Positions 17,584 to 25,845 of a DNA stretch of 64,000 bases are shown here, in pieces. The DNA lies in contig JAJDYU010000085.1 in assembly GCA_022825005.1 (NCBI GenBank), forward strand, positions 62,001 through 126,000, read 5' to 3'. Source of the stretch: Acidimicrobiia bacterium (GTDB lineage: Bacteria > Actinomycetota > Acidimicrobiia > Acidimicrobiales > Bin134). Each line of letters begins with the position of its first letter. Within the stretch, counting starts at the first letter, position 1. The position numbers and the translations under genes were made by a program. The notes under the pieces were generated by a model that saw only the letters and a list, made by a program, of their open reading frames with translations, made no database searches and was not told the origin of the DNA.

Positions 17584-19877
17584 ACAGCCACCGCGTCGTA
17601 GAGCGTGGTCCGCTGGCGCAGGGTGCGGCCCAATGGAGCGCATAGCTCCCGCAGGTCTTCCTCGGTCACCTCTTGGCCGTGAGATGCGCCGGCGGCACGG
17701 GAAATGTTCTCGTTGATGAGGGTGCCGCCCAAGTCGTTCACGCCGGCTTGGAGCATTTGGGCGGCGCCGGCCATGCCCAGCTTCACCCAGGAGGCCTGGA
17801 TGTTGTGAATCCAGCCGTGGTAGGCGATGCGGCCCACAGCGTGCATCAGCAGCGCCTCTCGGAAGGTGGGGCCTCGGCGGGACCGTCGTTGCAAGTAGAT
17901 GGGAGCGGCCATGTGGACAAACGGCAGGGGCACGAACTCGGTGAACCCCCCGGTCTCCTTCTGGAGCTCGCGGGTGCGGACCAGATGGCGGGCCCAGTGG
18001 ATCGGCTGCTCAACCGTTCCGAACATAATGGTCACGTTGGACCGAAGACCGAGGCCGTGCGCAGTGCGATGGGCTTCCAGCCACTCTCCGGTGTCGATCT
18101 TGTCGGGGCAGATCACCGCCCGGATCTCATCGTCGAGGATCTCTGCGGCGGTGCCGGGCAGTGAGCGGAGTCCGGCGTCCATCAGACGGTGCAAGTAGTC
18201 GGCCAGCGGTTCCTCTAGTCGACGGGCACCCTCGGTGACCTCCAGAGCGGTGAAACCGTGGACATGGATATCGGGCACCGCGTCCTTCACCGCCCGGGTG
18301 ACGTCGATGTAGTAGTCGCCGTCGAAGCTGGGATGGATGCCGCCTTGCAGGCAGACTTCGGTGGCACCGGCTTCAGCCGCTTCCGCGGTGCGCTCGGCGA
18401 TGTCGTCCAGCGTCAGCAGGTAGGGGTCGCCCCGCAGGTTGAGCGACAGCGGTCCCTTGGAGAACCCGCAGAATCGGCACTTGAACGTGCATACGTTGGT
18501 GTAGTTGATGTTGCGGTTGGATACCCAGGTGACCTCGTCGCCCACTGCGGCACGGCGGAGCTCGTCAGCCAGAGCGGCGACGGCTGCCACCTCAGGTCCC
18601 CGAGCGCCGAAGAGGGTGACGATTTCGTCCACCCCGACCTCTTGGCCGACGCGGACGCCGTCCAGCACCTCGCCGACCGCCCCTCCGGAGGCGGTGCGGC
18701 CGCCAGCAGAGCCGTTCTGTTTCGGCGGGGCCAGCAACGTTGGCGGAGAGGCGTCGGCACCGGAGTACCAACCACCATCGTCAGGGCGACCTAGACCCTC
18801 GGCGTCGCTGCGGTCGAGGACTGGGAACCTCATGTCGGCGTCCAACCAGCGCTCAGGATCGAGGGCATATTCGGGGTAGACAGTCAACCGGGGCGCCAGG
18901 GAGAACCCCTTGGCCTCGGTGACCTCCCGCAACCGGTCGACAGCCGGCCAGGGGCGCTCGGGATTCACGTGGTCGGCGGTGACCGGGGAGACGCCGCCCC
19001 AGTCGTCGATGCCCGCGTCCAGCAGCTGGCCGAAGTCGTCGGACAAGTTGGGGGGCGCTTGGAGATGGATCTCCTCCGGCAGGATCAGGCGGGCCAAAGC
19101 GATGGCCTCCAGGTATTCGTCGTGTTCGCAGGGCGGGGCGCTGTGCATGGCCGTGCCCTGCTTGGGCAGGAAGTTCTGGACTATGACTTCTTGTACATGG
19201 CCCCAGCGCCGGTGAGAGGCGGCGATGGCCTCCAAGGCGTCGACCCGGTCGGCTCTGGTCTCTCCTATTCCCACCAGAATGCCCGTGGTAAAGGGTATGG
19301 ACAGCTTGCCCGCCGCCTCAAGGGTGGCCAGCCGCCGTTCGGCAGTCTTGTCGGGCGATCCCCGGTGGCAGTCCAGATCGGCCAAAGTCTCCAGCATCAT
19401 CCCCTGTGACGGTGCCGTCTTGCGGAGGAGATCCAGTTCCTTGGGGTACAGCGCACCGGCGTTGGCATGGGGCAGCAAACCAGTTGTCTCCACCACAAGT
19501 CGGGTGGCGTGGGCCAAGTAGTCCACAGTGGTGTCGAAGCCGTGGCGAGCCAGCCACTTTGCCGCGTCCGGATATCGCAATTCGGGGCGCTCCCCCAGAG
19601 TGAAGAGCGCCTCATGGCAGCCGGCGGCTGCACCGGCCTCGGCGATGGCCAGAACTTCGTTATCGCTCAGGTAGGGCGACTCCAGGCGGGCGGGCGGTTG
19701 GGCGAAGGTGCAGTATCCGCACTTGTCCCGGCAGAGCATGGTGAGCGGGATGAACACCTTGGGGGAGTAGGTGACCCGTGTGCCGTGCACTCGATCCCGG
19801 ATCTTTCGGGCCTGGGCCATGAGGTCGGCCAGATCCAACTCCAGAAAGTCTCGACTGCCGGTGTCGGTTATCGTCAC
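17580..19877 (-). CDS. fbiC: 7,8-didemethyl-8-hydroxy-5-deazariboflavin (FO) synthase, CofG-CofH fusion
   Basis: A 765-residue fusion of two radical-SAM enzymes that build FO, the chromophore of coenzyme F420. The N-terminal CofG half has CRDKCGYCTF (C-x3-C-x2-C, about residue 49). The CofH half, after a low-complexity linker near residues 370-390, has NVCTFKCRFCGFSKGP. Both cluster sites are complete. It starts within a few residues of the first CofG helix, so the N-terminal extension seen in mycobacterial FbiC is absent. The start codon overlaps the tal stop by 4 bp, so tkt-tal-fbiC looks like one operon. Confidence 0.95.
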   Translation of the reverse strand: MTITDTGSRDFLELDLADLMAQARKIRDRVHGTRVTYSPKVFIPLTMLCRDKCGYCTFAQPPARLESPYLSDNEVLAIAEAGAAAGCHEALFTLGERPELRYPDAAKWLARHGFDTTVDYLAHATRLVVETTGLLPHANAGALYPKELDLLRKTAPSQGMMLETLADLDCHRGSPDKTAERRLATLEAAGKLSIPFTTGILVGIGETRADRVDALEAIAASHRRWGHVQEVIVQNFLPKQGTAMHSAPPCEHDEYLEAIALARLILPEEIHLQAPPNLSDDFGQLLDAGIDDWGGVSPVTADHVNPERPWPAVDRLREVTEAKGFSLAPRLTVYPEYALDPERWLDADMRFPVLDRSDAEGLGRPDDGGWYSGADASPPTLLAPPKQNGSAGGRTASGGAVGEVLDGVRVGQEVGVDEIVTLFGARGPEVAAVAALADELRRAAVGDEVTWVSNRNINYTNVCTFKCRFCGFSKGPLSLNLRGDPYLLTLDDIAERTAEAAEAGATEVCLQGGIHPSFDGDYYIDVTRAVKDAVPDIHVHGFTALEVTEGARRLEEPLADYLHRLMDAGLRSLPGTAAEILDDEIRAVICPDKIDTGEWLEAHRTAHGLGLRSNVTIMFGTVEQPIHWARHLVRTRELQKETGGFTEFVPLPFVHMAAPIYLQRRSRRGPTFREALLMHAVGRIAYHGWIHNIQASWVKLGMAGAAQMLQAGVNDLGGTLINENISRAAGASHGQEVTEEDLRELCAPLGRTLRQRTTLYDAVAV

Positions 19878-21016
19878 TGATGGCCTTCCATGTGGTCTGA
19901 GCGCCGGGAGCCGAGAAGAGCGCCTTCCATCAAACGGTCGGCGGTGGTGGTCAGGCTCTCCAGGAGGTCTTCGAATGACTTCACGAAAGCCGACACGCCT
20001 TCATCTTCCAGCCGATTGGCCACATCCTCCAAGTCCACGCCCACGTCGGTGACTCTATCGAGTATCGCTTGTGCGGCGGCGGGGTCGGCGTCCACGGTCC
20101 GGGCCAGCGCGCCGTGGTCCAGGAAGGCCTCCAGGGTGGCATCGGGCAGGGTGTTCACCGTGTCGGGTCCGATGAGCTGGTCGACATAGAGGGTGTCAGG
20201 ATAAGCCGGGTTCTTGGTGGAAGTGGAAGCCCACAGGGGTCTTTGCAACCGAGCGCCCCTGGCGGTTAGCGCCTCCCAGCGGGGGCCGGAGAACTTCTGA
20301 TTGAAGATCTGATAGGCCACTTGTCCTTGGGCCACCGCGGTTTGGCCCCGTAATGACAGGGCTTCGGGTGTTCCTATGGCCTCGAGACGGCGGTCGACCT
20401 CGGTGTCGGTGCGGCTGATGAAAAACGACGCCACCCCGGACACCGACGAAAGATCGCCCTCGCACTCTTCCAACCCGCAGAGGTAGGCCTCGATGACATC
20501 GGCGTAGCGGGACAAGGAGAACAGCAGGGTCACGTTGACGCATCGCCCCTCCGCGGTCATAGCCTGGATGGCGGGCAAGCCCTCGGCAGTCCCAGGGATC
20601 TTCACGTAGAGGTTGGAGCGGTCAACGCGCTCGTTGAGTGCTCGGGCCGCGGCCAGGGTGCTGTCGGTGTCACGGGCCAGCTTCGGGTCAACTTCCACTG
20701 AGACGAATCCGTCGAGTCCGCCGCTGTCCTCATGCACCGGGGCGAGCGCGTCGAGAGCCCCGCCGATGTCGGTGAGCACCAGCTCCCAGTAGGCGTCGGC
20801 CACACCCATTCCGTCGGCCAGCAGGCCGGCGAACTGCTCGTCGTACTCGTCTCCCGATGTCATGGCCTTTTGGAAAATGCTTGGGTTGGATGTCAGGCCC
20901 CGTACGCCAAGCTCCACCCAGCGGTCCAGTTCTCCGCTGTTGATCCAGTCACGGCGCAAATTGTCCAGCCAGGGACTCTGTCCGTATTCGCGATACAAGT
21001 CGTGGAGACTGCTCAT
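19874..21016 (-). CDS. tal: Transaldolase
   Basis: A 380-residue enzyme of the pentose phosphate pathway moving a dihydroxyacetone unit between sugar phosphates. Family segments are visible: SPWLDNLRRDWI, LTSNPSIFQKAM, VSVEVDPKLA, LYVKIPGTAEGLPAI (the Schiff-base Lys) and ISRTDTEVDRRL. ATG start, 4-bp overlap with tkt upstream and fbiC downstream, so tightly coupled expression is likely. Confidence 0.95.
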   Translation of the reverse strand: MSSLHDLYREYGQSPWLDNLRRDWINSGELDRWVELGVRGLTSNPSIFQKAMTSGDEYDEQFAGLLADGMGVADAYWELVLTDIGGALDALAPVHEDSGGLDGFVSVEVDPKLARDTDSTLAAARALNERVDRSNLYVKIPGTAEGLPAIQAMTAEGRCVNVTLLFSLSRYADVIEAYLCGLEECEGDLSSVSGVASFFISRTDTEVDRRLEAIGTPEALSLRGQTAVAQGQVAYQIFNQKFSGPRWEALTARGARLQRPLWASTSTKNPAYPDTLYVDQLIGPDTVNTLPDATLEAFLDHGALARTVDADPAAAQAILDRVTDVGVDLEDVANRLEDEGVSAFVKSFEDLLESLTTTADRLMEGALLGSRRSDHMEGHQ

Positions 21017-22995
21017 GGTCGTTGCTCCTCACTCTTCAGCAGCGATGTGGCCTGGGCGGCGACGTTGTCCGGGTTCATTCCCAGCTTGTCCAACACGACC
21101 GACCCCGGCGCTGATGCCCCGAAGCGATCGATGCCCACGGGAAGGTCCACCCACCGCTCCCAGCCCAGAGATACTCCGGCCTCCACCGAGAGTTTGGGCA
21201 CCCCGGCAGGCAGAACCGCGTCTTGATAGGAACGATCTTGCTCGGCAAACAGCTCCCAGCAGGGCATGGAGACCACCCGGGCAGCAACGCCCTTCTGGCT
21301 CAGAGCAGCGGCCGCGTCCACGCAGACCGACACCTCGCTGCCCGTCCCCACCAGGATCACGTCGGGATCCGAGCAGTCGGCCAGGGTATAGGCGCCTCGG
21401 GCCACACCATCGGTCGCCGAGGACCCCTCCAGGGTGGGCACGTTCTGGCGGGTGAGGATCATGGCGCTGGGTCCGTCGTGGTCGACGGCCAGCCGCCACG
21501 CCTGGGCCACCTCATTGCCGTCGGCGGGGCGGAACACCCGCAGACCGGGGATCGCTCTCAGCGACATGACGTGTTCGATCGGCTGGTGGGTGGGGCCGTC
21601 CTCGCCCACGCCCACCGAGTCGTGGCTCCAGACGAAGACGCTGTGAGCTCCCGACAGGGCGGCCAAGCGAACTGCGGGCCTCATGTAGTCGCTGAACACC
21701 AGGAAGGTGCCGCCTACCGGCACCAGTCCACCGTGCAACGCGGCACCGTTGAGAAGGGCGCCCATGGCATGTTCCCTTATGCCGAAGTAGAGCTGGCGTC
21801 CCGCAGGATGGGTGGAAGTCAGCGGTTCGGTGTCGGCGAGGCTGGTTCCGGTATTGCCGGTAAGGTCGGCGCCCCCCGCCACCAAGCCGGGGACCACGTC
21901 GACCATGGCGTTGAGGCAAGCGGAACTGGCCTTGCGGGTGGCCACTGACTCGCCCGCCGGCCACGATGGCAGCTTGTTCTCCCAACCGGGCAGGCCCCGG
22001 CCGGCCAGGCAGGCCTCGTACTCCGAGCGCTGTGGGCCTAGGGCCTCTACTTGCTTCTGCCACGCGGCGCGCTCAGGAGCACCCCGACGGCCGGCCGCTC
22101 GGTAGGCCTCGACCACATCGGCAGGGACGAAAAACGATTCGTCAGCAGGCAGCCCCATCACTGCCTTGGTAGCGGCGATCTCGTCGTCGAACAGCGAGTA
22201 GCCGTGGGCTTCGTGGTTGTCAGTCTGGCCCGGGGAGGGGTAGGCGACATGGCTGCGCACGATGATCAGAGACGGCGCGTCGTCAACCGCCATGGCCGAG
22301 CGGATGCCCTCTTCCAAGGCATCGAGATCTTCGGCCGCTTCGCCCAGGTTCACTACGTGCCAGCCGTAGGCGGCAAATCGCTGGGCGGCGTCGTCAGATA
22401 GGGAGAGATCGGTGGAGCCGTCAATTGTGATCCGGTTGTCGTCGTAGATGCAGATGAGCCGGTCCAGCTGCTGATGTCCGGCCAGCGAGGAAGCCTCGTG
22501 GCTGATTCCCTCGGAGAGGTCGCCATCGCTGCACAGGGCGAACACCCGGTGATCGCAGACGTCGGCGCCGAATCGGTGGCGCAGCCAGCGCTCGGCTACC
22601 GCCATCCCCACTGCGTTGGCAATGCCCTGACCCAGCGGCCCGGTAGTGACCTCGACTCCCGCGGTGTGACCGGCTTCGGGATGTCCGGGAGTTGAACTGC
22701 CCCACTGGCGGAAGTCCCGCAGGTCGTCGAGCGACAATCCTTGGCCGGTCAGGTGGAGCATTGAGTACAAGAGGATGGACGCATGGCCGGCGCTGAGGAC
22801 GAAGCGGTCTCGGTCGGGCCAGCTCGGATCGTCGGCGTCGTAACGCATGATACGGGTCCAAAGCACGTGGGCCAGCGGCGCCATGGCCATGGCCGTTCCC
22901 TGATGCCCGGAGCGAGCTTGGTGGGGAGCGTCCATGGCCAGCCCGCGTATGACGCTGATGCCTTGGGCTTCGAGAGCAGCGGGAAACGCAGCCAT
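21013..22995 (-). CDS. tkt: Transketolase
   Basis: 660 residues, the expected length. The thiamine diphosphate motif starts at CSDGDLSEGISHEA and ends at YDDNRITIDG. The N-terminal RSGHQGTAMAMAPLAHVLW segment and the central pyrimidine-domain motifs (YFGIREHAMGALLNGAALHGG, SVGVGEDGPTHQPIEH) are intact. It transfers two-carbon units in the non-oxidative pentose phosphate pathway and is paired with tal. The first gene of the operon starts 24 bases after the FIST gene stop and may be co-transcribed with it. Confidence 0.96.
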   Translation of the reverse strand: MAAFPAALEAQGISVIRGLAMDAPHQARSGHQGTAMAMAPLAHVLWTRIMRYDADDPSWPDRDRFVLSAGHASILLYSMLHLTGQGLSLDDLRDFRQWGSSTPGHPEAGHTAGVEVTTGPLGQGIANAVGMAVAERWLRHRFGADVCDHRVFALCSDGDLSEGISHEASSLAGHQQLDRLICIYDDNRITIDGSTDLSLSDDAAQRFAAYGWHVVNLGEAAEDLDALEEGIRSAMAVDDAPSLIIVRSHVAYPSPGQTDNHEAHGYSLFDDEIAATKAVMGLPADESFFVPADVVEAYRAAGRRGAPERAAWQKQVEALGPQRSEYEACLAGRGLPGWENKLPSWPAGESVATRKASSACLNAMVDVVPGLVAGGADLTGNTGTSLADTEPLTSTHPAGRQLYFGIREHAMGALLNGAALHGGLVPVGGTFLVFSDYMRPAVRLAALSGAHSVFVWSHDSVGVGEDGPTHQPIEHVMSLRAIPGLRVFRPADGNEVAQAWRLAVDHDGPSAMILTRQNVPTLEGSSATDGVARGAYTLADCSDPDVILVGTGSEVSVCVDAAAALSQKGVAARVVSMPCWELFAEQDRSYQDAVLPAGVPKLSVEAGVSLGWERWVDLPVGIDRFGASAPGSVVLDKLGMNPDNVAAQATSLLKSEEQRP

Positions 22996-23019
22996 AGAAG
23001 TATCGATCCTTTCAGTTGT

Positions 23020-24144
23020 TCATGGGAACAGCACCACCGAAGCGGTGAACCCGTGGAGGAAATTGCGGCCGCCAATGGGCCCGATCTCACCGGCGCAGAA
23101 CATTCCTGCCACCGGCGCCCTTTCCAGAGCTTCATGGACCACGGTGGCGTCGTGATCGGGTCCGTCGAACAAATGAGTGCCCCGGCCGTTGCAGGTGAAC
23201 ACCAGGGCTGATGCAGCCGAAGCATCGGCCATCAGCTCGCGGAGGTCCTCGTCGGCGGTAGCTGCGTCCCGAACCTGGAACTGGACCGTGGTTCCCACTT
23301 CTAGGGAGTCGCCGACGGCCAGAGCGCCGGAGTCCTCATCGGCGCCGATGAGCCCGCGGATGAGGAAATCCCCTCTGTCGAACTCGGACTTGTGCTCATC
23401 GATGACGATTCCCATATGCAGGCCCTTGGAGACCAGTGCTCGTTCGGTCTCGTCTAAACCCAGCAAAGTCTCCCGTAACCGGTCTACCGCTGACCGGCCT
23501 CCCATCTCCGAGACGATGTTGCCCTCTGACTTGGTGATGGTGAAGGGCTGGCCGATGGGACGGCACCCCTGGGATACAACGGTGCGGAGTTCTACAGCAG
23601 GATCAATGAGGACGCCCACCGCGCCGTCATCGAATACCTGCTGACCCAGGACCAAGCGGTTGCCCCCCGGCCGGCCGGCAGCCGATGCCAATCCTCCCAC
23701 CACTGTCATCTGTCGTTCCGCGCTCAGGAGGACTTCGCTGGGAAAAGTGAACGGGTCGGGGAGCACTAGGAGGGTTCCTGTGGCGTCGGCTGGAATTCCA
23801 CCCACGGCCCATCCGTCGGGGGATCGAACTGCCTCGAGTCGAATCAATTCGGCCGGGCACTGGGCCGCAGCCCAAAGAGAAACGGCCGGGCGCTCTTCAA
23901 CTTCGAGCGGTCCGCCGATCACCGACACCGCGGTGGCCCCGACTAGGGCCGAAGGGGCCAATACCTGGTGGATGGCATCGGCCATTTCGCTGATGGCATC
24001 GCGGTGTGAGGCCGAGGTGAACACCACGGCCAAATCGGGAGAAGGGCCTACCGCTTCGAGTATCTCGCCAAGCACCTCGCCCACAGCGCTGGCGGAGTCG
24101 GGATGCTCGGACAAAGCGGCCCCATACCTGCTCACTACCTGCAC
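23020..24144 (-). CDS. FIST-domain protein (FIST N plus FIST C)
   Basis: 374 residues, GTG start. The N-terminal domain shows VVFTSASHRDAISEMADAI and ALVGATAVSVIGGPLEVEE. The C-terminal part shows GCRPIGQPFTITKSEGNIV, GLHMGIVIDEHKSEF, DFLIRGLIGADEDSGAL, VFTCNGRGTHLF and MFCAGEIGPIGGRNFLHGFTASV, a pattern typical of FIST proteins. These are thought to bind small ligands, perhaps amino acids, in sensing. Here the protein stands alone without kinase or cyclase domains, so its output is unknown. It may be co-transcribed with tkt. Confidence 0.85.
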   Translation of the reverse strand: MQVVSRYGAALSEHPDSASAVGEVLGEILEAVGPSPDLAVVFTSASHRDAISEMADAIHQVLAPSALVGATAVSVIGGPLEVEERPAVSLWAAAQCPAELIRLEAVRSPDGWAVGGIPADATGTLLVLPDPFTFPSEVLLSAERQMTVVGGLASAAGRPGGNRLVLGQQVFDDGAVGVLIDPAVELRTVVSQGCRPIGQPFTITKSEGNIVSEMGGRSAVDRLRETLLGLDETERALVSKGLHMGIVIDEHKSEFDRGDFLIRGLIGADEDSGALAVGDSLEVGTTVQFQVRDAATADEDLRELMADASAASALVFTCNGRGTHLFDGPDHDATVVHEALERAPVAGMFCAGEIGPIGGRNFLHGFTASVVLFP

Positions 24145-24204
24145 GCTAGCCCGACAGAAGTCCCGGACAACGGAAAAAACGTTATGTTACATAAACCCGG
24201 GGGA

Positions 24205-24336
24205 GATTCGGGATCAAGGTCAGGCTTTGGAGGTGACGCGGGAAGCCAGGGAGTCGACGTCGGCGTGGCGGATTCGGGATCAAGGTCAGGCTGTGGAGGT
24301 GGCGCGGGTAGCCAGGGAGTCGACGTCGGCGTGGCG
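24205..24336 (+). repeat. Two tandem 66-bp repeats copying the 3' end of the desaturase gene
   Basis: Unit 1 is 24205-24270 and unit 2 is 24271-24336; they differ at three bases. On the minus strand, unit 2 holds the last codons of the desaturase (HADVDSLATRATSTA) and its TGA stop. Unit 1 is an extra copy lying after the stop. The length is a multiple of three (22 codons). A further start of the unit (GATTCGGG) follows at 24337. Confidence 0.95.
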
Positions 24337-25047
24337 GATTCGGGCCAATCGCAGTTTGCTGGCCGTGCTGATGAACCACCATCCAAGGTCGAAATCGTGC
24401 CAGCGACGGGCGAATCGAGCCGACGTGGGCGCGGCATGGTGGTTGTTGTGGTAGCCCTCTCCGCAGGTCAGCCACGCCAGCCAGACCACGTTGGTGGCGC
24501 TGTTGTCGAATGGTCGGCGCCCAAACGTGTGGGCCACGCCATTCACCGAGCCTCCCAGCCCGATGTAGCCCACAGTATGAACGACCACGGCAACGATGCC
24601 CGGCACCACGCCCAGCCACCAAACAAGAACGGCGATTCCCAGAGCCAATCCGATGATCCCGCGGTTGAGCAGCCAGCGATCGGGCGTGGTCACCGGGATG
24701 TCCTTGGCGTAGCGCTCCGTGGTACGGGGATCTCGAGCTGATCGCCGGTATAGGGCGGCATTCGTGAGCTGCACCCGCAGCCAGCCCAGTCGAGCGGGGG
24801 AGTGGGGGTCTTCAGGGGTGTCGGTATACGCATGGTGCTTGCGATGGACTGCCGCCCACTGCCGAGCGCAGATACCAGTCGCCATCCACAAGAACACCTT
24901 GAAGGTGCTGCGAAGCATGGGATGGAGTTGTACAGCCTTATGGGCCAGGTCTCGGTGCAGGTATACCGTGGTGGCCAGATTGGCCAGCTGGGTGAGAGCG
25001 AGTCCAACAACGATCGCGATCACAAACTGCACTGATTGAGCTCCCAA
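24286..25047 (-). CDS. Fatty acid (acyl-CoA) desaturase
   Basis: A 253-residue membrane-bound di-iron desaturase. The three histidine boxes are intact: HRDLAH (about 31-36), HRKHH (about 68-72) and HNNHH (about 201-205). They lie among hydrophobic segments at the N-terminus and around residues 130-160. The likely start is TTG at 25047, because no ATG precedes the first box. Such enzymes introduce a double bond in acyl chains using oxygen and an electron donor. The coding end lies inside a tandem duplication. Confidence 0.9.
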   Translation of the reverse strand: MGAQSVQFVIAIVVGLALTQLANLATTVYLHRDLAHKAVQLHPMLRSTFKVFLWMATGICARQWAAVHRKHHAYTDTPEDPHSPARLGWLRVQLTNAALYRRSARDPRTTERYAKDIPVTTPDRWLLNRGIIGLALGIAVLVWWLGVVPGIVAVVVHTVGYIGLGGSVNGVAHTFGRRPFDNSATNVVWLAWLTCGEGYHNNHHAAPTSARFARRWHDFDLGWWFISTASKLRLARIRHADVDSLATRATSTA

Positions 25048-25126
25048 CGGATCAGACTCCGCTGCCGATTACGGCAGCCACGGGTGAGACCCTAGAGGAC
25101 GGACCGGGGTTACATGAGGTTGTGGC

Positions 25127-25198
25127 CCGCCCAACAGTACCGCGTGGTGGGAGGTAGCCGGAGTGAGCGGAGCCGACGTAGGCAGATAGCTTGGGCGG
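25127..25198 (+). promoter_or_regulatory. Leader hairpin sequestering the start region of the ATP-grasp gene
   Basis: CCGCCCAA (25127-25134) can pair with TTGGGCGG (25191-25198), two bases before the ATG at 25201; the 56-base interior is G-rich. The downstream arm would cover the ribosome-binding region. The rest of the 153-base gap (25048-25200) shows no clear promoter or terminator. Evidence is pairing alone. Confidence 0.3.
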
Positions 25199-25200
25199 CA

Positions 25201-25845
25201 ATGGTGGCTTTTTCGGAATTCGAGTCGAAGCAGCTTCTGGCGAATCACGGTGTTGAGGTGAGCCGAGACAAGCTGGCCCAGTCGGCGGAAGAGGCGGTTG
25301 AGGCTGCGGCAGAAATCGGTGGCCCGGTGGCGGTGAAGCTGTGCGGCCCGTCGCTGTCCCATAAGAGCGAGCGAGGGCTGGTGCGGTTGGGTCTGGACAC
25401 CCCCGAAGGTGTGCATTCGGCGGCCGAAGACCTGTTGGCCTTGGTCACCGAGGAAGACGGCGAGGTCGCCTTGCTGGTCTCGGAAATGGTTGGTGGGCAC
25501 CGTGAGCTCATCGCCGGTGTGGTTCACACCGAGCAGTTCGGAGCCGCTCTAATGCTCGGATTGGGCGGTGTTCTGGCCGAAGCAGTGGGGGAAGCGGTGT
25601 TCCGGTTGCTCCCGGTTAGCGAAGCCGACTGTCGGGACATGATCGATGACTTGGACTTTTCCGCCTTGCTCGCCCCACTGCGGGGGGAACCAGCAGTAAA
25701 CCGGGATGCCCTGGTAGCCACGCTGATGGGGCTGGCTCAGGCAGGTTGCGAGGACGGGATTGAGGCCATCGACGTCAATCCCCTGGTAGTCCGCGACGGT
25801 CGTCCCGTGGCAGTGGATGGTCTGGTGGTGATGAGCAGCCCATGA
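25201..25845 (+). CDS. NDP-forming acyl-CoA synthetase, beta (ATP-grasp) subunit
   Basis: 214 residues from the ATG at 25201; a longer frame from 25114 adds an Arg-rich tail that looks non-coding. ATP-grasp type 5 features include LLANHGVEVSRDKLAQS, VAVKLCGPSLSHKSERGLVRLGL, LLVSEMVGGHRELIAGV, GLGGVLAEAVGEAVFRLLP and AIDVNPLVVRDGRPVAVD. With the next gene it would form a split acyl-CoA/acetyl-CoA synthetase that couples CoA-thioester and ADP or GDP phosphorylation. The acyl substrate is not deducible. Confidence 0.88.
   Translation: MVAFSEFESKQLLANHGVEVSRDKLAQSAEEAVEAAAEIGGPVAVKLCGPSLSHKSERGLVRLGLDTPEGVHSAAEDLLALVTEEDGEVALLVSEMVGGHRELIAGVVHTEQFGAALMLGLGGVLAEAVGEAVFRLLPVSEADCRDMIDDLDFSALLAPLRGEPAVNRDALVATLMGLAQAGCEDGIEAIDVNPLVVRDGRPVAVDGLVVMSSP

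Noticed and set aside
24103-24741. Plus-strand ORF across the tandem repeat and desaturase
   Set aside because: Antisense to the histidine boxes of the desaturase; Gly/Ser-rich repeat translation.
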